Shown one piece after another: positions 59,986-64,000 of a DNA stretch of 64,000 nt. Numbering within the stretch: position 1 is the first letter of the stretch; each line of letters begins with the position of its first letter. The translations under genes and the position numbers were made by a program. The notes under the pieces are model-generated. The model had not been told where the DNA came from. It did not search any database and saw nothing but the letters and a program-made list of their open reading frames with translations. The stretch covers positions 372,001-436,000 of the forward strand of contig NZ_AHCF03000002.1 in NCBI RefSeq assembly GCF_000238275.3, given 5' to 3'. The DNA is from Pseudoalteromonas undina (lineage in GTDB: Bacteria > Pseudomonadota > Gammaproteobacteria > Enterobacterales > Alteromonadaceae).

Positions 59986-60377
59986 TTAACTTTATAAATT
60001 TTCCTTTTTTAATATGGAGGTCAGGTCTTAATCTTTAGAATGATCTCCATGAAGAACTAAAAAACGAAATGGGTCACCCATTAGAAACTACTGGTCAAAC
60101 AGGGCACTTTGATTTCTTAATATTTTTATTCAAAAAGCCAAGCCTCCCTATTTTTTAAACTCAATTTAGCATGCCCCAAAACCTAAAAAGGAAAATCTAA
60201 TGGGTGACCCCATTTGGTCTTCATTTGGTCTATGACCCCATTTGGTTCTGGTTTTGGTGTTTTTCTATAAACATATCTCAAATAGATTTGATATATGGAA
60301 GAAATTGTAGATTGAATCTTGTTAAGATTGGAGCATAATACTACAGCCATTAAGTCTATATTTAACTTGGAGAAAAT
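59986..60377. other. Intergenic region with several repeats
   Basis: A 390-bp gap without a credible gene. It holds an ATGGAGGTCA/TGATCTCCAT hairpin (60014-60050), an inverted repeat around GGGTCACCCATTAG (60070-60086) and CTAATGGGTGACC (60197-60209), a direct repeat of TGACCCCATTTGGT at 60205 and 60233, and copy B of the module-flanking repeat (60075-60170). Confidence 0.6.
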
Positions 60378-61295
60378 GTGTTAGGACGCAGCGAAATTAT
60401 AAAACTTATTGATGAAGAAAATATTTTGAGCGTTGATGGAAGCTCAACAGAGGATATCAAAAATCGAACGCAGGCGTCCTCAGTAGATTTAACTATCAAG
60501 TCGATTTATACAGCGGACAAAACAATATCTAATTCAAATATAGATATTGGCAATGCAGGTTTAGATTTGATTGATTTAGAACCCGGTCAAACAATTGTTA
60601 TTCAAGTAGCTGAAAGGTTCGACTTACCTTCAACGATAGGTGGAATTATTTTTCCTCCAAACTCAATGTCTAAGTCAGGAGTAATAATGACTAACCCCGG
60701 TCATATTGATCCTTTGTTTTCTGGGTATATTAGTGTTTATTTGGTTAACATGGGGAAGTCCCCAGTGAGATTGAAAAAGGGTAGCAAGGTAGCTACTTTG
60801 CTATTGTATTACATTAATGGGGATGTTGGTGAAAGTAATATTTCAGGTGGAGGTGTTAGTAAGGAGCAAGTTTTAACTTTGAGCAAAGACTTCGCTAATT
60901 TGGATACTAGAATGCCTGATTTGCTTAACTCAGTTATTAGAAATAAAGCGTTATTGTGGGGAGGTGTGGTCATTAGCATTGTCGCTTTGTTTTTTACTTT
61001 AGTTCCGCTACTTAGTGAGCAAATATTTACAAATAAAGCTATTGATGCTTTCAAGCTGGAGCATGTTAAACCATTAAAACATATCAATAATCAGCAGCAG
61101 ATAGAAATTGCGGCACTAAAAACTGATTTAGCAGACAAAAATAACCAACTGGAGAACCTCAGATTAAGAATTGATGAAAAGGATTCTCAAATCCAAAATC
61201 TTTCATCTGATGTGAAAAAATTATTTAATATTCTAGATAAAGAGTTAACTCCAGAAATTAGCCAAAAGAAAGGAGTTGAAAAAATTGAAAATTAA
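60378..61295 (+). CDS. Membrane-anchored dCTP deaminase/dUTPase-fold protein with coiled coil
   Basis: A 305-residue protein starting with GTG after TTGGAG. Residues 1-146 resemble dCTP deaminase: SSVDLTIKSI (residues 34-43), DLEPGQTIVIQ, FPPNSMSKSG and HIDPLFSGYISVYLVN. Catalytic positions are altered by eye alignment: the E. coli Ser111, Arg115 and Glu138 equivalents read Asn95, Lys99 and Tyr121. One membrane helix follows (191-212), then a coiled coil (about 240-290). It is likely a nucleotide-binding or sensing protein rather than an active deaminase. It overlaps thyX by 11 bases. Confidence 0.7.
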   Translation: MLGRSEIIKLIDEENILSVDGSSTEDIKNRTQASSVDLTIKSIYTADKTISNSNIDIGNAGLDLIDLEPGQTIVIQVAERFDLPSTIGGIIFPPNSMSKSGVIMTNPGHIDPLFSGYISVYLVNMGKSPVRLKKGSKVATLLLYYINGDVGESNISGGGVSKEQVLTLSKDFANLDTRMPDLLNSVIRNKALLWGGVVISIVALFFTLVPLLSEQIFTNKAIDAFKLEHVKPLKHINNQQQIEIAALKTDLADKNNQLENLRLRIDEKDSQIQNLSSDVKKLFNILDKELTPEISQKKGVEKIEN

Positions 61296-62046
61296 ATGTG
61301 CGGACTTTAACGCTGTTGTCATTAGTCGACCAAGTTTTGATGATACTGCTTTAATCAGTTTTCTTGAAAGTCAGGGATTAGATTGGGTTAGAAGTGGTGG
61401 AACAGAGGCTGAGGAGATTGTAGAAGTATCAGGTAGAGTGTGCTATCTGTCATTTGGAAAAAATAGGCAGTCACCAAGAGACAATAAATCTTACATAGCG
61501 AACCTTATTTCTCAAGGACATGAAAGTGTCTTAGAGCATGTAAATTGGACAGTTTTACTGTCAGGAGTATCTAGAGGTTTCACTCATCAACTCGTTCGAC
61601 ATCGCGTAGGATTTGCATATAGCCAGCTCTCTCAACAATATCATGATGAGTCTGATGCTCTATTTGTAGTGCCTCCATCGATCAAAAAAAATAAAGAGTT
61701 ATTTACTGAATGGGCTGATGATATATATCGAAGCTTATCCACATATAGAAAAATTATTAATACTGTTGAGAAAAGTCAATTAACAGATAAAGAATCACTG
61801 AGGGAGTTAAGAACGGCTGCTAGATCTGCACTACCTAATGCAACTGAAAGTAAAATTATTATTACAGTCAATGCTCGTGCGTTGAGACATTTTTTTGAGG
61901 TTAGAGGTTGCTTAGAAGGTGATTGGGAAATGAGACAGGTAGCTTGCAAGCTGTTCGAAATGGTTTGTTGCGATGCACCTTCACTGTTTTATGATTTTAA
62001 GAAAGTAGAAATGTTAGATGGTAGTTTTAAGTTAGTGAAGAGATAA
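61285..62046 (+). CDS. thyX: Flavin-dependent thymidylate synthase ThyX
   Basis: A 253-residue ThyX that methylates dUMP to dTMP using FAD and methylenetetrahydrofolate. HESVLEHVNWT, FTHQLVRHRVGFAYSQLSQQYHDES, ARSALPNATESKIIITVNARALRHFFEVR and the closing residues match the family. The signature has one extra residue between RHR and the conserved serine compared with the common RHRX7S form. The start is TTG at 61285, nine bases after AGGAG; the TTG at 61276 is too close to that site. A second thymidylate synthase (ThyA) likely exists elsewhere in the genome. Confidence 0.9.
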   Translation: MKIKCADFNAVVISRPSFDDTALISFLESQGLDWVRSGGTEAEEIVEVSGRVCYLSFGKNRQSPRDNKSYIANLISQGHESVLEHVNWTVLLSGVSRGFTHQLVRHRVGFAYSQLSQQYHDESDALFVVPPSIKKNKELFTEWADDIYRSLSTYRKIINTVEKSQLTDKESLRELRTAARSALPNATESKIIITVNARALRHFFEVRGCLEGDWEMRQVACKLFEMVCCDAPSLFYDFKKVEMLDGSFKLVKR

Positions 62047-62191
62047 AGTAATGTTTACATTTTAAATTGTATTTGTTAATTGAGTTTAAGAATCAAAGTT
62101 GAAAGCTATTCACAATTTTAATTGTCGGAATCGGTTTCGTAACTGATTGAATGTTAAGGGCAACTATTCACAAACTTAATTGTATGTAACC

Positions 62192-62240
62192 ATCAAAACT
62201 ATAAAAGCCGTTGCAGCAATGCAGCGGCTTTTTTGTGTGT
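62192..62240. repeat. Right 49-bp direct repeat of the island (attR-like)
   Basis: Matches 56032-56080 with two mismatches: C for T at base 8 and G for A in the second stem arm. It retains the full hairpin and T tract, although no gene ends immediately before it. Confidence 0.6.
62203..62234 (+). terminator. Terminator hairpin duplicated from gcvP
   Basis: AAAAGCCGTTGCA, a four-base loop and TGCAGCGGCTTTTTT form the same hairpin as at 56043, with one G-T wobble. It lies about 155 bases after thyX. Confidence 0.85.
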
Positions 62241-62712
62241 GGTGATTAATGTTAATTGTATAAGCGTAGATTGGATAGAGTTAAACGAAACCCAACAAAT
62301 CACAAATATGCTTATTCGTTCAAAAGCCAAGAGTATGTGTTATTTATTGTAGGCGTAAAGCTTGCTGGCACGCGGGCGCATGCCCTAATAGATGTTTGAG
62401 ATTACTATTACAGATAATGTGAATGCGTCTCGTATCTTTAGAAATTAGAAACCTTACTCAATTTTTTGTCTTTGTGGTGACGACAGCTAAAACGGGGCTG
62501 CTGTGCCCTCTTTATTCGCGAACTTCTTCTTATATTGCGGCACAATACCGAGTTAGACATCGTTGTAATTTAGCCCGATCTTATAATAGAAAGGAATGCT
62601 GAAAATACATTTAAATATTATAAAGCAATAATAAGTTATCGTTTTACGATAATTTTAATTGTTTTTTTAGTTTTTGAGTGTCATAGTGATTTTTTAATAG
62701 AAGGAACTTAAA

Positions 62713-63567
62713 ATGAAACGCGAGTTACTTACTCTTGCTACTATAGTGTTAGTTGTGCTGCAAACTGCATGCACAACAATTTCGATTGAAGAGTCAAATT
62801 TTCTGAACCCAGATCAAAAAGTACAGATTACAAAGCTGCGTAAAATTGAGCAAACAGCTACAACAGAAGATATAACTATAAATGGGTTTGACGATGTGAC
62901 GTTGAGTGGCACCTTGATAAAGGTTGATGATGCGCAAGCAACTGTCATTTATTTTGGTGGTAATCAATTTCGTGTAAGCGTTGCTGGAGGTAAACCTGCA
63001 CAACAAATATTGCCAATGAATGTAAATATCTTAATGGTTGATCATCGAGGTTACGGTAATAGTGAGGGCACGCCGACAATTGAAAACTTAAAGCGTGATG
63101 CATTGTCAGTTTATGATTATGTTGCAACCCGTACAGATTTAAAAAGCACTCCGACTATTTTACATGGACACTCTTTAGGCAGCATGATTGCAGGGTATGT
63201 TGCAAGTGAGCGGCCCGCGGATGCGCTAGTACTTGAAGGAAGTATTACTAATGTAAAGCAAATGACATCGCAACGTATGCCTTGGTTTGTAAAGCCATTT
63301 GTAGAGGTTAATTTTAGTGATGAGCTAGCTAGGGTTGATAATTTAAAGGTAGTGGAATCATTTACTGCTCCGCTTTTAATAATTACCGGAGAAGATGATA
63401 CTCAAACACCTCCTGCTTTAGCTGAAACTTTATACCAACATGCACTTTCAAAGCAAAAGCAATTATATATTGTAAAGGGTAAGCACCATGGTAATGCATT
63501 GACTGGTGATAAGTTACAGCTACATTATCAGCGATTAGTAATGCAGTTAAAAGCAAAGAAATCTTAA
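62713..63567 (+). CDS. Alpha/beta hydrolase lipoprotein
   Basis: A 284-residue exported hydrolase. MKRELLTLATIVLVVLQTAC ends in a lipobox (LQTAC), so it is probably an outer- or inner-membrane lipoprotein. The hydrolase core has HRGYGNSEGTP, the nucleophile elbow GHSLGS, an acid in GEDDTQTPP, and a final His in GKHHGN. Substrate unknown. A DUF2975 gene follows one base later, in the same direction. Confidence 0.88.
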   Translation: MKRELLTLATIVLVVLQTACTTISIEESNFLNPDQKVQITKLRKIEQTATTEDITINGFDDVTLSGTLIKVDDAQATVIYFGGNQFRVSVAGGKPAQQILPMNVNILMVDHRGYGNSEGTPTIENLKRDALSVYDYVATRTDLKSTPTILHGHSLGSMIAGYVASERPADALVLEGSITNVKQMTSQRMPWFVKPFVEVNFSDELARVDNLKVVESFTAPLLIITGEDDTQTPPALAETLYQHALSKQKQLYIVKGKHHGNALTGDKLQLHYQRLVMQLKAKKS

Positions 63568-63568
63568 A

Positions 63569-64000
63569 ATGAAAAGAATAGTAATGATGAGTAACGTAAT
63601 ATTAGCGTTACTTTTTTTGACCCTAACTACTTTATTAATTACCGCCGTTGTATTGTTACTTAATGGCAGTGATGTTTTAAACTTTACTCAAGCTAACGGT
63701 ACTCACTTGTGGATAGGGCTTGAAGTTACCGGTTCTTGGAAAAGTACTGCAAGCACATTAACGGCAAACAGTTTTAATGCAATGACGTGGTTAGCGTTAC
63801 CGCAAATGTTGCCATACATTATTGTAAATCTGATTTTAATTCGCTTGTTTATGCTTTACCGTAAAGGATTGTTTTTTAACTTAAAGAATATTCAATGCTT
63901 TAAATGGCTTGGTGGCTTATTATTACTGCAATTTATATTTGTGGCTTTTTATCCCGCGTTGTTGGTAACACTGCTCAATATGTTCTCAGGTAGTGAGCTT
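63569..64000 (+). CDS. DUF2975 membrane protein, N-terminal part (cut by window edge)
   Basis: The frame from ATG 63569 stays open to the window edge, 144 codons. It begins MKRIVMMSNVILALLFLTLT and holds three long hydrophobic helices, with PQMLPYIIVNLILIRLFMLYRKGLFFNLKNI between them, which is the DUF2975 signature (short loop KG-x-F). It follows the hydrolase gene by one base. DUF2975 genes are often next to a small Xre-like regulator, which would lie outside the window. Confidence 0.75.
   Translation, partial: MKRIVMMSNVILALLFLTLTTLLITAVVLLLNGSDVLNFTQANGTHLWIGLEVTGSWKSTASTLTANSFNAMTWLALPQMLPYIIVNLILIRLFMLYRKGLFFNLKNIQCFKWLGGLLLLQFIFVAFYPALLVTLLNMFSGSEL

Larger units (their letters stand above)
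56032..62240. mobile_element. Putative genomic island bounded by 49-bp direct repeats
   Basis: Two near-identical direct repeats bracket about 6.2 kb of accessory-type genes: a DUF4041/GIY-YIG-like protein, a small basic protein, a membrane protein, a Tae4/Tai4-like pair, a deaminase-fold protein and ThyX. The segment looks more AT-rich, uses rare TTG and GTG starts, and has long intergenic gaps. Additional diverged homology between the flanks (shared GCTTGCTGGC and ATTAGAAACCTTA blocks) suggests a duplicated non-coding segment rather than a simple site-specific insertion. No integrase or transposase is seen. Confidence 0.5.
62047..62712. other. Gene-free 666-bp region including the right repeat
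   Basis: No ORF is credible. It holds two 20-bp repeats (CTATTCACAA, two variable bases, TTAATTGT) at 62106 and 62164, the right 49-bp repeat (62192-62240), and a block resembling 56092-56230. The last part (62580-62700) is AT-rich and probably carries the hydrolase promoter. Confidence 0.6.

Noticed and set aside
62794..63127. Antisense open frames within the hydrolase gene
   Set aside because: They oppose a clear alpha/beta hydrolase and show no motif.

Overview
The window is a stretch of a gammaproteobacterial chromosome, most likely a marine Pseudoalteromonas or close relative (Alteromonadales). This rests on the proteins, the moderate-to-low GC, TACCAA-type palindromic intergenic repeats, and a glycine-cleavage operon next to a TonB receptor. 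The species is inferred, not proven. I see no rRNA, tRNA or CRISPR array.

Layout. Positions 1-6612 hold the start of an MscS-type channel gene, a YihY/BrkB membrane protein, a large PAS-GGDEF-EAL protein, a pirin, and a three-gene operon resembling E. coli yqjD-yqjE-yqjK. Positions 7056-24930 hold a complete division and cell wall (dcw) cluster: mraZ, rsmH, ftsL, ftsI, murE, murF, mraY, murD, ftsW, murG, murC, ddlB, ftsQ, ftsA, ftsZ and lpxC. Most junctions overlap by a few bases. Five TGG boxes at an exact 10-bp period lie upstream of mraZ. Positions 25018-47175 are a mixed housekeeping region: nucleotide clean-up (yjjG, yjjX), a phosphoribulokinase-like protein, an M1 aminopeptidase, a degenerate tyrosine recombinase, ppiC, a glutathione peroxidase, a histidine kinase with a response regulator, queG, a chemoreceptor whose stop codon lies in the target duplication of a MITE, a GDPD/DMT pair, an enoyl-CoA hydratase-like protein, and rnr-rlmB. 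Positions 47290-55985 hold a probably iron-regulated TonB receptor and the glycine-cleavage locus: a divergent LysR regulator, a short GcvT-like paralogue, then gcvT, gcvH and gcvP.

From 56032 to 62240 lies a probable genomic island. It is bounded by two near-identical 49-bp direct repeats that include the gcvP terminator. It carries a DUF4041/GIY-YIG-like coiled-coil protein with a small basic partner started by TTG, a small membrane protein, a probable orphan type VI amidase effector and immunity pair (Tae4/Tai4), and a two-gene unit of a membrane-anchored dCTP-deaminase-fold protein overlapping an alternative thymidylate synthase, ThyX. The deaminase-fold protein seems to lack the catalytic glutamate, so it may sense or bind nucleotides rather than deaminate dCTP. 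This unit is the best candidate here for an undescribed system. Beyond the island are a lipoprotein alpha/beta hydrolase and the start of a DUF2975 membrane protein.

Several intergenic regions hold repeat families worth separate attention: heptad GGGC-rich arrays followed by a CACAAAGAG hairpin (28742-28972 and 38245-38495), a 262-bp MITE (39701-39962), CATCCATG-centred palindromes (56269-56469), and diverged direct repeats around the effector module (58531 and 60075). All family assignments come from reading motifs by eye; no database search was run.
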